NCBI GenBank assembly: GCA_022496185.1
Contig: WTXG01000021.1
Coordinates: 186,001-250,000 of the forward strand
Length of the DNA stretch: 64,000 bases
Source of the DNA: Multifurca ochricompacta
Lineage: Eukaryota > Basidiomycota > Agaricomycetes > Russulales > Russulaceae
Direction of reading: 5' to 3'
In this document: positions 45,921 through 58,972 of the stretch, in pieces
Layout of the letters: each line of letters begins with the position of its first letter
Position numbering within the stretch: position 1 is the stretch's first letter
The notes under the pieces: generated by a model
The model's database searches: none
What the model was told of the DNA's origin: nothing
What the model saw: only the letters and a program-made list of their open reading frames with translations
Program-made: the position numbers and the translations under genes

Positions 45921-47308
45921 TGTCCACTATGCAAGACTGTCTTTTCAACTCGGCTTCACTGCAGCACCCACCAAATACATCACACGGCCATGAATTTGGA
46001 AAAATCAGGCCTTTAAGCCCCCCAAAGCTGTGGTATAAAGGCTAAGATATCTAAGGAAATGAACTGTGCCCAGAGTTGTTGGCTATTTTCTCATGGTCAA
46101 ATTCTGCATGAAGCATGAATGATCGATCTTATCATACCTCAAATAGGTAGGCGGACTTTGATATCCCGTCTGCGTATGTGAGGTTTTTCCAGTCTTGGTG
46201 CTGGAGGCCCCCATACTCCATGCTCAGGCTGACCATTTGTGGGGTGGCGCAGATAGCAGTTCAAAATATAAATATTCCCGCCGCGCACTCGGTTCAAGCA
46301 TCCCCTCTTCCTCGTCGTGGCTCTTCGAGTTCCATTTGTGTCTCCCATGAGCGTCACATAATTCGGAACAATGTACGAGACCCGTACGAGACCCATTACC
46401 GCCATGCCTTCAGGCTGTTCCTTGATGCGGAAAAATTACCTCTTTTCCCTCAGATTCGGAATCTATCCGAGTGCATCATGAGCAGTAATATCCGCCTCTA
46501 GCGCCTCAGCCGATACACTTTCGGGGAACGTTTTCCCAAAACTCTGCATCTATGTGGTTCTCATCGGTCACTTGCAACCATAACGGTATTGCAGACTTCC
46601 CCGGCTCTTGCGCCTGATGTGAGTGGCTGAAGAAAGGTTGTATCCTTCTTCCCCCGACCAGAAATTGTACCCCAAGATTTCAGGCGCAGCACTATCCAGA
46701 TGCCATGCTTTGCTTACACAGGCGAGCCTTCAACTTCTGATGTTTTCTCTGAAATGAGGTGGTCGCCCTCATTAGTCGCAGTTCAGGTGACACGGGTTCC
46801 TGTCCGCAATTTCTTCGATCTGGACCCACTAGGATGGGCGAGACCTATAGAAGTCATCTATGCACTATATGCATTAGCCTGCGCTCCTCCATTCGCATTG
46901 TGCGCTCATTCCCAAAGCTTCGGTCGGTCTGTCATCTTTTGTCAAGGTGACCTCCCTTGTCACTTGTATGTCATCCTCAACAATGCACTCTCCGTTCGGC
47001 CCATGTGCTCTGCCAGCGCTAGTAACTGTGCCTTCACGAGATCTTTATTTCTGACATGAGCGTACCACCGATGTACATTTAAATTGCGACAGAGGGCTCA
47101 GTTACATCGATGTAAATAGCTGATAGAGTATTTTGAAGGGCTACTGAGTGTCTCCACCAACAAGGGACTTGACCAGATTAAAAGCTCCATTCAATCCTCT
47201 TGGCATGACAAAAAATCATAGCTCCAATGGAACAGCGCGGATAGTAGTCACTCTAGTGGTCTATCACCCTGTGCAAAAATAGTCCGATTTCGTTAGTTGG
47301 AACTTATA
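45921..47308. other. Intergenic region, no recognised gene
   Basis: 1.4 kb between ARL2 and the CFA-synthase-like gene. Open frames at 46178-46501 and 46700-47059 (+) show no family motif. Confidence 0.5.
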
Positions 47309-49122
47309 TTAGGTGTATGCACGTACAGCTCTAATAAATGTGAGCATATGGCAAGTGAGGTACCCGCGCGCCATCCCTGCGCCCGCGTAAGCAAAGAGGT
47401 AGCGCCACTTCTTGCGGAATGCTTCGAAAGCAGCAGGATTCCCCGCTACACAGGGAAAATCCTTCGCAAGGACTTCTGGAGTGACATTTTCTACAAAGCG
47501 CTTGTCCCATTCCCTGAGAGTCCTCGGGTAATCTGATGCGAGGTTGGGGAGGTTTGCATATAATGATTGAGAACATAGCTTACGGGAGGAATGGTTCTCC
47601 ACACCCTCAAGGGTGAAGCGACCCTGCGAAGCTGTGTTCACAGCGCTTATCAGAACTGTTGCGGATGGAAGACACGAATTCGGCCAGATATATTTCCTCA
47701 TGAAGTCCTCGGCTCTACCAAGTAATTGGAAAGTACGTCAAATGAGAATAGCCGTTGAATATCACGTACTGGCACCCAGAATACCTCAACTCTGGGAAGG
47801 TTGAGCAAGTCACAACAGCGGTCGCATTCGTCGATTTAAGCGCCTTATCCATAATTTTGAAGTAAGTTTTGTAATACTTATTAAACGAGAGCTTTTGTCA
47901 GCTTTGGTCTCCTCCAAAGAGAGGAGAGATCATTCAACCTTTGGGCCAACATGCTATGGGGCGTAACATCAAAGGCCTATTTTCGGTAAACATCGACGGC
48001 AACCTACCTCTAGCATTTCGATGCTTATGAAAGTATCAAACTTATTTTCATAGTCGAAAGGAATTTCACGGTAGTCCGTCAGATGAACCCGAACGTAATC
48101 TTGCAGGCCTGCGTCACGTATGCGTTCATCGGCTAGCTTTTTCTGCCCAATCGATAGCGTGAGTGTGTCTACTTCGCATCCATAAGTTCGTGCCGCCTGC
48201 GCCACGTGAAAAGAATGAGTTGGCCATGTGGCCACGAGAAGATCACTAATTCAAACAAACCTCAATGGCGAGAGCCCCCCATCCCGACCCAATTTCCAGA
48301 ATACGTTGACCCGGTTTTACGCGTGCCTTTCGAAGGATGTGATGAATCTTCCGTAGTTGCGCCTTCTCAAGGTCTACATCGTGCCTCCCCAACCGAGGCA
48401 CCAGATCACCCTGGACGCCGCCCTCCTCGTCGCTCCACAGAGCACACGAGAACATCAAATCCTTGCTAAGGAAGGCCTGATATGAGACAGAAATAAGCTT
48501 TCACAAGCAGGGACCAGAGGATCTCAGGAAGCACACCTTGAAAAGTTCGTTCGATTGGTCATAACTGGCAACAACATTGAGCCGAGCTTGAATGAGGGTC
48601 TGCCCGAAGAGAGCATTGGTTAGACCGGATAGTGCCGAACAGAATCGCTTGAAGACGGAGGTGAGACAGGCCATTCCAGACTCGTTCTCGAGCCAGAGCT
48701 GAAAAGAAATGACATCTACGCTGTTAGACGGCTATCACCGATGTGAAAGGGCTCACATTCATGACGCCCTCCAAATTGTCCGAATCGAGTTTTATATCGC
48801 CGAAAATGTACGCTTCACTGACTGCAAAGACTCGCTCATGGTGGATGATCAATAAATCTATGCAACGTACAACCTAGATCACCGCGACTGGGGTTGAGGT
48901 TGTGCTAGTCAGCCTCGGCGAAAGCGTGGAGACCAAAGCTTACAGGAATACTCGGGTCCAAAAGGAATCTTTCAGAACAGTGATATAAACATGGCTTGCA
49001 CCCTTTTTGAGGCACCCAAAATGATAAATCACTCCAGATTCTTCAATCCCTAGGTATCCAACGTTTATGGCTCGTTGAAGTGCCGTCAAGATTGAGCTCC
49101 TTGCTATCAAAGGTGGAGCCAT
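47309..49122 (-). CDS. Cyclopropane-fatty-acyl-phospholipid synthase-like methyltransferase
   Basis: SAM-dependent enzyme of the CFA-synthase family, which adds a methylene or methyl group to unsaturated acyl chains of phospholipids. The start at 49122 gives MAPPLIARSSILTALQRAIN. The N-terminal part (GASHVYITVLKDSFWTRVFL, EAYIFGDIKLDS) matches the family's lipid-proximal domain. Then come ASYDQSNELFKAFLSKDLMF SCALW, ARVKPGQRILEIGSGWGALA (SAM motif I), GCEVDTLTLSIGQKKLADER, RVHLTDYREIP, FDTFISIEMLE, YIWPNSCLPS, LREWDKRFVENV and FRKKWRYLFAYAGAGMARGY. About eight exons. Several central splice sites (47700-48000) are not certain. The family is best known in bacteria; fungal members exist. Confidence 0.85.
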
Positions 49123-52100
49123 ATTAGCCCAGCGTGTGCAAGAAGGTAACTAGCTGACCGAAGGCAGTAAGCATTGATTGCCAACTTGGAAAAAGGTGAT
49201 AGAAACTAGATGCCAGTTCCGTCAGGGAAAAGAGGTAGGAGGCAGAACGTAGAGAGTTTCCTGATAGCTGCTCTGCCTGGAACAGGAGGATTGCTTTTAA
49301 GGATCTCCGTCGAAAAAAAGAATGAGTCAAATTTTTGGTACGCGTGTCCTCATGTTTCGATCACGTTGGAAGTTTCATAACAGGGGAGAACTAAACTTCT
49401 ACACGAGAATCTGGGATATGAGTGGAGCTGCATTTTCTGGCGGCAACTGAAAAAGGTCCCTAGCGTGGGAGGAGAAGAATCTCATCCAGGATTGTGAAAC
49501 TGGGACTTGGTAAGGTTAAGTCTAGGAAGTGAAGGGAAACCAGCATTCCCCAACCCTTTGTCGGTTGTTCGGTCAGGAGGTGTCTCCGACATATACGCGG
49601 AGAGAGAGACAAGTACACACACAACGAGGACTTATTAGAAGTTGAAAGTGTCCGCCCACCGTAATAGGACGACTTTTGTGTTCCTTAGGCGGGACGTCCG
49701 ACTGATATTCAACATTACAGGCGGCAAAAGGGAGGAAGATTAAAGACCAACGATATCGCTGCATTTGTTGCCGTAGCTCGAAAGTAAAAAGGGATTGTCC
49801 GCAGTCCTCAGACTTGGATTAGAGACCCAGCAAGGCAGTTGAACAGACAACCTGGCACTGGCAGCGACGTGAGCCTGAGATGAACTGTGATTGGATTGGT
49901 CAAAACATCTTCCTGCCTGGGGGAGAGGGGGAGTAATGCATCAACCAGCGACGACCACGGTTTGCGACTTCTGCTGCATTGTAGTGTCACTGAACTGAAC
50001 CTGCATTGGTTCCCCTTGAATTAGATTAGTAGACGGAGCGCCGTAAATTGACTTCGCAAAATTGGCAGCATCCCCCGGCGTCAATCTGTGTCGCAAATAG
50101 GATATGGCGCTAGAATCCGTGTTCTCTGTTACTTGACCTCGCTGGGAATTGTATTGGCTCACAGATCTCAGGCTTGTGGCCTGAGACCTGAGAACATTAC
50201 GGCGATCTCATATGGGACCTCGGAGATTTGTCAGAATCAGATCAGAGGCGCCACGAGGCTAATTAAAAGGTGTGTATATCAAGTTAGCTCAATAGCCTGA
50301 CCTATTTCATGACTAAAGATACCCTCGTCTTTCACTAGCATAATAGCAGCCTCGTCGTGTGAAGGGGTATTGTCTGGTCTGGGTCTAGGCATGGCCCTCG
50401 GTTATATCCAGCCCCTCGTTTCAACAACGAGAAGTTCTTCTAAATCGCAACCTTCACGGCAAAATCAGAGCCGGGATATTGGCAGAGATGTATTCATATA
50501 CTCGGGCTAGTATCACTACTCAGGCCTGTCCCACTTCCATTCACTCTGTGCGCCTGTAGCATTTCAGGTTAGGCTGAGTCTCGACATGAAAAAATAAATA
50601 AAGAACATGTACGGAAAAATCGACGGGCCACGAGCCGGAAGCATCTCCACAAAGTGTACATACAACAGATATCACTCCGCTTTGAAACGGCCGGGAAGGA
50701 CTTGGTGATCGAGGTGTACCATTGGGTGGAAAGCACCGTCTATCCTCTATGTGACATGTGAATGGAGATGGAGACTGTTCTGCGTGATCCTCTACAGTAT
50801 GAACATGGCTGGCGTCCCTGGCGCCAACTATGGAATGATGCTGACTGGCTCTAAGGAGAGATTGCTGACAGTTGTCGCAGCCCAGTCCGACTCTGCACTC
50901 ATGTGCTTCTGCTTTGACTCGTAGGTGAGCGACTGTTGCTTACAGTTTCACTTGTTTTAGTCTTACAACATCTCTCAGTCGTACAACGTTTCTCAACTGC
51001 CGCACGCGGAGCGGCCATGCAACAGTAGTGGGCACAACTGCATCCGGCACCCCAAATACTTAAAAAAGCTGCGCGAATAGAACTGCTTGTGATCGTACAG
51101 GTGCACAATCACCGACTCCTACGGTCCGCGTCTGGTGCCTTCGCAAGCATTTTGCCTGGGAACGCTTGAGCCCTCCTATGACTTCTAGAACACTCCATAC
51201 TGGCGACGTCAGAAACAATGCCGCAGTGGCATGGCAGCACAGAGGCTACTTTCACATCTTTTTTGTTTCGTTTCATCATTCCGGCTTTGTTTCCCGGTCA
51301 TCCTGGGGGGGGAAGTGATTGGCGCGGGAACTTCGTCACGCAGTTCTTGATCTCAACCCTCCTTCCATCGCCGCTAATGACCGTTTTGATCGACTTCGTG
51401 AACTCTGCAGTCTTTAGTCCGGCGTCAATCCCATTGCTAATTACTTCGGTGTTATAACGTCAGACAACAAGATGCTCCCAGAGATCATTTCCTACGGTCC
51501 TTCTTGCTATTGGTGCGGGATATCACAGCTTCCACCATTGGTTGATTCCCAATATACTACGGAAACGCGGTTAAGTGGCTTCAGTAAGACCCCGCAAAGG
51601 ACACCACTGTGTTCAAATTTTGGGCTTGCATCACACCTAACTGTCCTTTCAGTAAATTTATCAGGTGAAACCGCTGATGCAAGTGTGTCGGGTGCGGATG
51701 GGATGCGCCGGGACCACAATCCTCCAGTTATTGGCAGGAAATGCTGTGTGACATGATCTGACTGTCCCAACCGTTCACTTGCTCCAAAATTACGCATGGC
51801 GTCATGCCCTCACTGCCAGAAATTCGACCGAAATCGTTTCAGACATGATGATTAGTATAGTCCGCTGGTCTTGTCTCTGGGCTGTCCTGGTGGAACACAA
51901 ATCGCAAGAAGGTAAGCGACTAGACACTCGCTACGTTCGAAAGCTGCTCTCTGGAAGACATTTTAGTATTCTAACAAGCACTGCCGACGTCGCTGGTAGT
52001 AGTTCTCTATGCAGTGGTAGATATGGGAGTGAATGTGGGGCCTAGTCTACGCTTCCCCTTCAAGTGTCACGGTGCCCTGCATGCCTTCACCTACCATGAT

Positions 52101-52627
52101 ATGGTCACCCGCTCACAGTCAGGAAATGCAATCGTGGGGGATTTCCAAACAAAAGCTATTTGTGAGGTTTTATGTGCATCTGTTGAGTCTAACTCCCCGC
52201 CCTCCTCACTAACACAGTTCCAGGAGAGGCAGACGAAGCTCCATATAAGTGTCGGGATTAGAGACATATCGTGGGCTCCCCGCACATAAGATAGATTGCG
52301 TGCGTGGATCGACTTTGGAACGCGTTTCTAGTGTAGACTGCTACACATCTGGTGTATTAGGAAGTGAAGGGCAGACTCCGCACACAAGAACGCCCTTTTG
52401 GAGCCGCTTCGCGAGTATCCAGAAAGCAGAAACGGATGCAATAGAAGGCTAGGCGGAATGGAGGTCGTGAAAATCGTGATGTCATGAGTTGATATTGTGC
52501 AGCATACATGGCTTCTAAGGGAATAAATGAACGATAGGAAACATGAGGTATGGTACTATTCCACGGAGATATGATATACACCCTAGTAACCAGCAGTCAA
52601 ACCCGATCAGTGGCCGAAGCATTATGA
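49123..52627. other. Large intergenic region, no recognised gene
   Basis: 3.5 kb, the longest apparently gene-free stretch outside the repeats. Small open frames (for example 49941-50162 minus, 51472-51756 plus, 52014-52289 plus) lack recognisable motifs and are not linked by convincing splice sites. Composition is balanced, so unknown genes or a lncRNA are possible. I cannot support any. Confidence 0.45.
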
Positions 52628-55600
52628 TTAAGATGGTAAGCGTGTGGGATCGAGTTTAGTCGTCCATGCCTGCAGCTCTCTAAGGTTTGGTGCCGCGAGT
52701 GCATGTGAGTTTGAGGAAGTAAAAAGTGTGAAGGTAAACCGTCTCTTTGGGGCAAGTCAATGTCACATGCACGGGGGAGTAAATGGAACCTACACCAAGG
52801 AGGAACTCCATTTCTGGATTGCTTTCCACGTTGACCCCTTCTAAGCTGATGACAGTTTCTCCTCAACTTCATTGGAGTGTTTGTAAACGTGGAGATACGG
52901 TCTTCGCGGTGTGAGAGCCGTCTGAAATAAGAGCGGCTGAGAAATAACATTACCTTCGGAGCACAAACCACCCCCTCTCCCATATGTCCTGATTGGCGTC
53001 AACAAGAATCATGAGATGACCTTTCTTTGTGGGGACGTCGCTGTGAGAATGAGTGTCATCGAGATCATGAAACAGTCTGTAACGTTATACGTACCTCCGC
53101 GGAACGAGTTTTGTACTCGAAACGAGCTGCAGTGACTCAGACGATGAATCAGCCTCTTGCTTTCGAGCTCTTGCTTTGCTCCCGTTTTCCACTTCAATAG
53201 GTTCCTGACTTAAAACAATCTGAGCATGCTTCGTTAATATTAAAAGCCAATCATATCATTTAGATTACTTTACCTCGCCACGATGACCAAATTGCTTCTG
53301 CCAAAGCTCAAGAGACTTATGAATAAGTTTATTTGATCCCCAAACCGCCGCATCCGCCTGGGGCGGTTGAGCGGCCACGAGGGAATTAGCTAATATGACG
53401 CGTATTGCTTGTACGTCCGCTGCACGACGTTCCATCACAACCAGCTTCGTATGGTCTTCAACAACGGCGATACCACGCGGCCGCCACCCCGAGCACTTCT
53501 TCTCCACGTACGTACTTTTCAGATGTGTCAAGCCGCCAGAGGTCTTTTGGCGAACGTGTGAGCGGGGGTGACAGCCTCACCCGGAAAACGTTGCTTGTCT
53601 TGGACAGATCCTCGTAGAACTGAGCAATGCTAGAAACCGGGAAGGTGGACGAGCGTCTCGTGTTTGCATTGCCACTGCCATATCCATGGAGAACTGAACC
53701 GAGTCCGCACAGCTTTCGATAGCGACGGACCATGACACTTGTAAGAGTACCCGCTGGTTGTTTGGCGTAACGCGATTGAGCAGTGCAGAGTTGTGAACAC
53801 TCGAGTCCCACAATGACTCTGCCGACAAAACGCCTGAGCCATCCGGCCTGAAATCCACGACCTGATCTTGCTGTAGCGGGAGGGTGACAAGGGGGCGAGA
53901 GGACGATTCGTGCACGCGTCCCTTGCATCAAGGAGACGAACGTTGCCAACTTTGATCCTAACAACTTCTGTCCATGGGAGCTGCCGGCCAGAATTCGATG
54001 TCATTGTGAGTACAAGTCGCCGCTGTAACCCTTGATGAAGGCTGAAACACCAGGGTCTAAGTTACCCTGTGATACAACGGGAACTGGAACATATTGTCCG
54101 TCCGAGCCAAGCTCACGAACTTGTAGCCAGGCAACTACGTCGTGCGATTGCTCCATAAAAAAGTCCGTTTCAGAGCGGCGCATCGGTTGCGAGTTTCCGG
54201 ACTTGGACTCAGGTGGGGGAGAGCGAGCAGGTGGATAGGTTCTCTGTTCACGCATTTCGTCCCAGCGTTCCATTCGCTCAAGGTACTGAGGCCGCATTGA
54301 TGCGAACAGCTCGATTGGAGCGTAACTTTGGCGAAGGTGATGAGGACCTTCGAGTTCACGACGATAGAGAAGCTGCGGCGGAATCTTAGATCCGATGGGG
54401 TGGAGGAGTCTAAATCCACCGAATTGGAGTGATAGATCTCTTCCGCTTTGAGAGTTGGGCCCACGAACGACGATAAGCGCACTTGGAGATGAGCTACCGA
54501 GAAGTCGTGCGGTGCGAGTCCCTTTACAGAGTCTACTGTCAAAAAGAAACTCAATTTGCTACCTGTGGGAAGCAGCCCAGGCACAGGTGAGGAGGAGCGA
54601 GTGGAGGTGGTTGAATCTGCGGTGTGTTTGGACGCCCTCACAACATTGACGATCTTGATGTCCACGCGGCAAGAGCCAATTGCTTCAGCAGTGTATCGAC
54701 AAAAAATGGGCACAGTAGAAGTTGAAGACAGTCGACGTGACAAAGGTGCGAGCGAAAGCAAAGCATTGCCAACGAAGGAATACTCGGGCGGCGAAGAATT
54801 GTAAAAGGGTTCTTCAGATGAAAAGTGCTGGGAGTACGAAGGGCGGTCGATGAAAGAGGTGAGGTTACGCATCCGTTGCACCTGCTGTCGTAAGCGATCG
54901 AGCGACCACACGTAGATGGCGTTATGACGCTTGTCTAGGACCTTCACCGCGACAGTCGGCTGAGTCGCGACACCAAGACGGGGTCTGCAACATCCCCAAA
55001 TTCGTCCAGCCCCGCAATAGTGTCGATGGATGACGTGGGAGCGGCCAGCGACCCCCCGGAGGCAACTGTAAAGTTATATGTTACGTCCTTGCCAAGCTCC
55101 TTGCTAAGTCCGCAGTCAGGATCTGACAGCTCCCGGAAATGAAATCGCAAACCTGATGACGTTTGCTTCTTTCATCAAAACGGCTGCAGAAAGGACGGTT
55201 TCGGCCATTGAGAACGAGCGATGCGCCCTCCATTTGTCTAGAACTCTTCGAATAAGCCTGAGCTGCTTCGCGGAGTATAGGACGGGCTCAAAGGGCTCAG
55301 CCTCCAACTCAGTTTCGCCACGAGCACGAGCGTCTAGCAAACGTCGCATCTGCATCTGAACTAGTTTGAGCTGGTGCTGCATGTGTTCCTTCTCCTCTTT
55401 GAGATCATCTGCCTCCGTAGACTCTGAGATTGCCTGCAGTCGCGACTCAAATTCTTGTCGCTGGCTCTCAAGCTGGCTGTGAACCTCCTTCATGCATCGA
55501 CATCGGGGCTGCCACGGCTCGGCCCCGCGTCAACACTTGTGTCGTCCGTCAATGCATCGCTCGAGAATGGACGCCCAGATTCACTCCACACATCATCAGC

Positions 55601-58600
55601 CTGGCTGAGACTACTTTCAGGCCGGTGCTTCGAGTTATGGTCGCGTATATTCTTGACCATTGTGATGCGTTCATATAACTTATTGAGGTCCTCATCCGGG
55701 AGACTGTCTAATGCGGGATCTAAGCCAAGCCTTGCAAGTGCGGCTTCGCGTTTGGCAAAGTCCAGTCGACATCCTCTGCCCCACCGGATGACGAACTGGA
55801 GAGTCTGGACGCGACTCTAGGTCTGCTGCAGTCATGCTGAGTTGTAAGTTGGACCTCATGGTCGCACGATCACGCTGTTTCCGGACCTCTTCAGGGTTGT
55901 TGAAGCGGAAGACATGGTGCTCTCCTGTTACCGCATGTCAAGTAGGAGACCAAGTCATCCAAAAAGCGTCTTACCGAGAATAATGCGGAAGCCGGAGCGA
56001 AGTTTATGAGGCTGAATAAATCTTGAGTCGAGCAGGTTTGCCATGAAAGAGGAGGCGCACCTGTCCAGCGGAAATTTGCTTTCCGTTCAAGAACTGTGCA
56101 CTGTCAACAACGGTCCTGGAGTCCGATGATGGCACAAACATACAGTGATGGAGTCTGCAAGCGCATGTAAGGTCACCTTTCCGTCCGTGCTCTCGAAGTA
56201 ACAGTGCTCCTCGAGAATATTGTCGCCACTGAGACGTATGTGAGCAGCTTTTTCGCTGTCCAGGCGTCCAACCTAAAGGGTGAGGGTCAGGCAGGAAGCA
56301 TGACCGCGTCGAGTTGTATCACCGTTGTTCTACCAGGCTTCAGCTGGTAGATCAAGCACTCGCTCATGAGTGGATCTGTCGTACACGCTGAATCCCACGC
56401 AATGCCTTGAGTCTGAAAAACTCACCCTCGTTCTGTGCGATGATAAGCATCTCGTGATTAACACTAAAGGACGAGGCAGGTCACGTACCAAGTTGACTAG
56501 GTGTGGCATCTGGAACCCAGTGTTGGTGAGCAAGGCGAGATCTCATGTGGTGGTGTACGCGCCTTCTTTGGAGTGTGTACACCAACATTGTTCTTCTCAA
56601 CGGTGATACCTAGTTCCTCAAGAGCCTTCTCGCGTTCTTTCTGTACTTCTTGCGTGCGCTGAAGCTTCTCCTCCCAAGTCTCATTGAGGCTCTGCATAAG
56701 CTTCTCACTTGACTCGAGCTGGTCCTGTAGCTCAGCTTTGGTAACAGTCTTGATTGTCCCGTCCTTCGCCTGGTATGTCACTTTTTGCTTCTCGGGCGGG
56801 ATCTTCGGGTCGTAAATGTCTTCACCGCTTGAGCCAGACACGCGGGCTGTTTGATTTATTTATTTAGATCCCGATCAGTGTTTGCGGATTAGAGACAGAA
56901 AACGCACCTCGGAGCATCTCCAGCTCCTCTTTCAGTTCGCGTACGAGCTTAGCATTTGGATCCTCGTTGACGACAGCTTATTCTTAATCTTCTTCGCTTG
57001 ATCCGCATATCTCAGAGTACTCAGCGTCTCTTCGTAGTCAGCAGGGGATATAGCTGCAATCATGGCCGTCTTTGAGTTCCCGCCAAGCGAATCCTTCAAT
57101 AGCCATGTAAGGACCTGTGGATATAATGATCAACCCTAATACCTTGCGCGCGTTCACATCCGCATACATACCGAATCACGATAAGGCACGAACTCCTCCC
57201 TTTCTTCTTTCCTTTCTTTCCATCGCTACTGGAGGCTGCTGCAAGTGAGGAAATAACTTTGCCGAGGGTTGTGAGAGACTTGTTGATATTTGCACCCTCC
57301 TTAAGTCGCTGTCCAGTCGCACCGGTAGAGTTCGCGCGCTCGGAACCGGCAAGATCGACCAAGCTACAAGAAATCAGACATGAATGGACAGGAAATATTG
57401 GCAAGAGCCAGTACCTGATCCGCGACACTTTTTCTGTGTCAAGATTGGTGTCCACGTCATGACGCATCATGGTAAGTATAAGAGTGAAAACGGCGTGCGA
57501 GCGTGAAGATCTACAAAAGCATGATGATGAGAGGACTCAGGTCACATGGGCGGTGCACCACTGACGTCTCGTTCATGTTCGTGGCGGCAACTGTGCGCGC
57601 CTTGTTACCCTCATCCATGAGGGTCATCATCTCGTGGTAGCTGTTCACTACGAGCTTCGACAAATCTTCTACGTAGGGGCCCAGGATCGGGTGCTCACGC
57701 ACACGCAAGTTGCCAGAGTTCTTCGGGTTCAGCAGGTCGCGTACCTTCTCGTTGTATATCTGCGCGGATACAAGTTTAAACGCGCACTTGAGAGGATAAT
57801 AATGGCGTACTTCAATATAAGAGACCTCGACAGTGAATTTGAGGTACTTGTCCGCCGCACTTTTTTCTGCCACGCGTACAAATAGTTCACTACATGTCTG
57901 CGGAATAATTCCCTTGTCGGGTCCATCTATGACCGGCTTCATCAACGAGCTGGGGCATGAAACATGTGATTCTGCAACTCACAGCCCATCATACTGCGTC
58001 AAGGGGGAACAAGTGCAAGGGACAGCGGAGTTGTATAAGAGGTGAGGTTGGGGATGAGATAGTTTAGATGAATTCGACACACACCTATACGACTTCCCAG
58101 AACCTGTCTCAAAGGTCGGCATGTCAATTGGGACAAGCTTAAACAAACGTACCGGTCTGCCCATCTTCAAATATGCATGGTTGCATCAGACCGATTCAGA
58201 CCGAACACCATGGATGTGACACTCACAAGCCAATATACACGCATTGAATCCAGCGAATCCATGATCTAACAACTCTTTCCCCAGATCATCGAAAAGAGTC
58301 TGTTGTGAGCAGTACCCCGGCTCGTCGCGAGGGCCTGCGGACCAGTAACTTTTGTCAAAAGAAAATGCCATAGTTTTGCGTTCTGTAGCGCGACCCGAGG
58401 ATGCCTTTTCCTGGGCAGAGCCTAGCTCCGGCGGGTCAAGGAATGTCTGATTTCGGGACATACGAATGAGGGGTTTCGCACCACGCGCGAGCTCTGCAGA
58501 TTTTCCAAGTGAGTGGGGCTAGTCAGCGTCAGATTCACGTAGGTGGAATCTCACCGCGCGCATTAAGTGGACGACATCGGACCACGACTTTGATATTGCC

Positions 58601-58619
58601 ATCGCCGTGATCAGCCATA
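52628..58619 (-). CDS. Kinesin-3 (KIF1/UNC-104 type) with FHA and PH domains
   Basis: Plus-end-directed motor that carries vesicles and endosomes along microtubules. The start at 58619 gives [21 protein letters not shown]. Motor domain: [13 protein letters not shown]-loop YGQTGSGKS (split over a 12 nt microexon at 58153-58164), [42 protein letters not shown] (switch II and the KIF1 K-rich loop 12: [10 protein letters not shown]), VPYRDS and the neck. An FHA domain follows ([28 protein letters not shown]), then coiled coil (55493-55120), a C2/DUF3694-like region and a C-terminal PH domain ([54 protein letters not shown]). Many introns. The frame is one T short near 54045 (expected [14 protein letters not shown]) and near 52853 (expected SALEGVN). 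Confidence 0.92.
58153..58164 (-). other. 12 nt microexon of the kinesin P-loop
   Basis: Minus strand ATGGGCAGACCG between a GAAG acceptor and a GTACG donor. It supplies Y-G-Q-T-G of the nucleotide-binding loop; the next exon supplies SGKS. Confidence 0.85.
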
Positions 58620-58972
58620 GCCCAGAGTCTATATGTATAAGTCCAGAATTAAAGAAAGGCACAGTAGCAGCACTTAGGTTGCTACAGGCTCGCGAGGAGA
58701 GAGTGCGAGTTTGGCGTGGTCGTGGCAGTGGCAGTGGCAGTGGCAGCGGCACTGGACCGTGGGTCGACGACGCGTGACAATGCACAATTTGATTAAATTT
58801 TCACAAATCCCGTGGCCGTGGCTGAATCAATCATTGAAGAATATTTCATTCTAGATTTATAGCTACAAGAACAAGAACAGTGCCGCGCTCCAAAAATACA
58901 TAAAGGCAAAGTCCAATCATCATTAACCTCTTTGTACCGCGTCGGTGAGTGTCCAGAAAAGCGGCAATCAAC
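58620..58972. promoter_or_regulatory. Kinesin-3 upstream region
   Basis: 353 bp between the IMP3 stop and the kinesin start (same strand). It contains a (GGCAGT)n repeat at about 58722-58752. Confidence 0.5.

Noticed and set aside
49740..49815. Possible Zn2Cys6 DNA-binding motif (CICCRSSKVKRDC on the plus strand)
   Set aside because: Cysteine spacing is wrong for CX2CX6CX5-12CX2CX6C and the frame stops soon after.
49941..50162. Small minus-strand frame ending VVVAG considered as a mating pheromone precursor
   Set aside because: No C-terminal CaaX box (no Cys four residues from the end) and no pheromone-receptor gene nearby.
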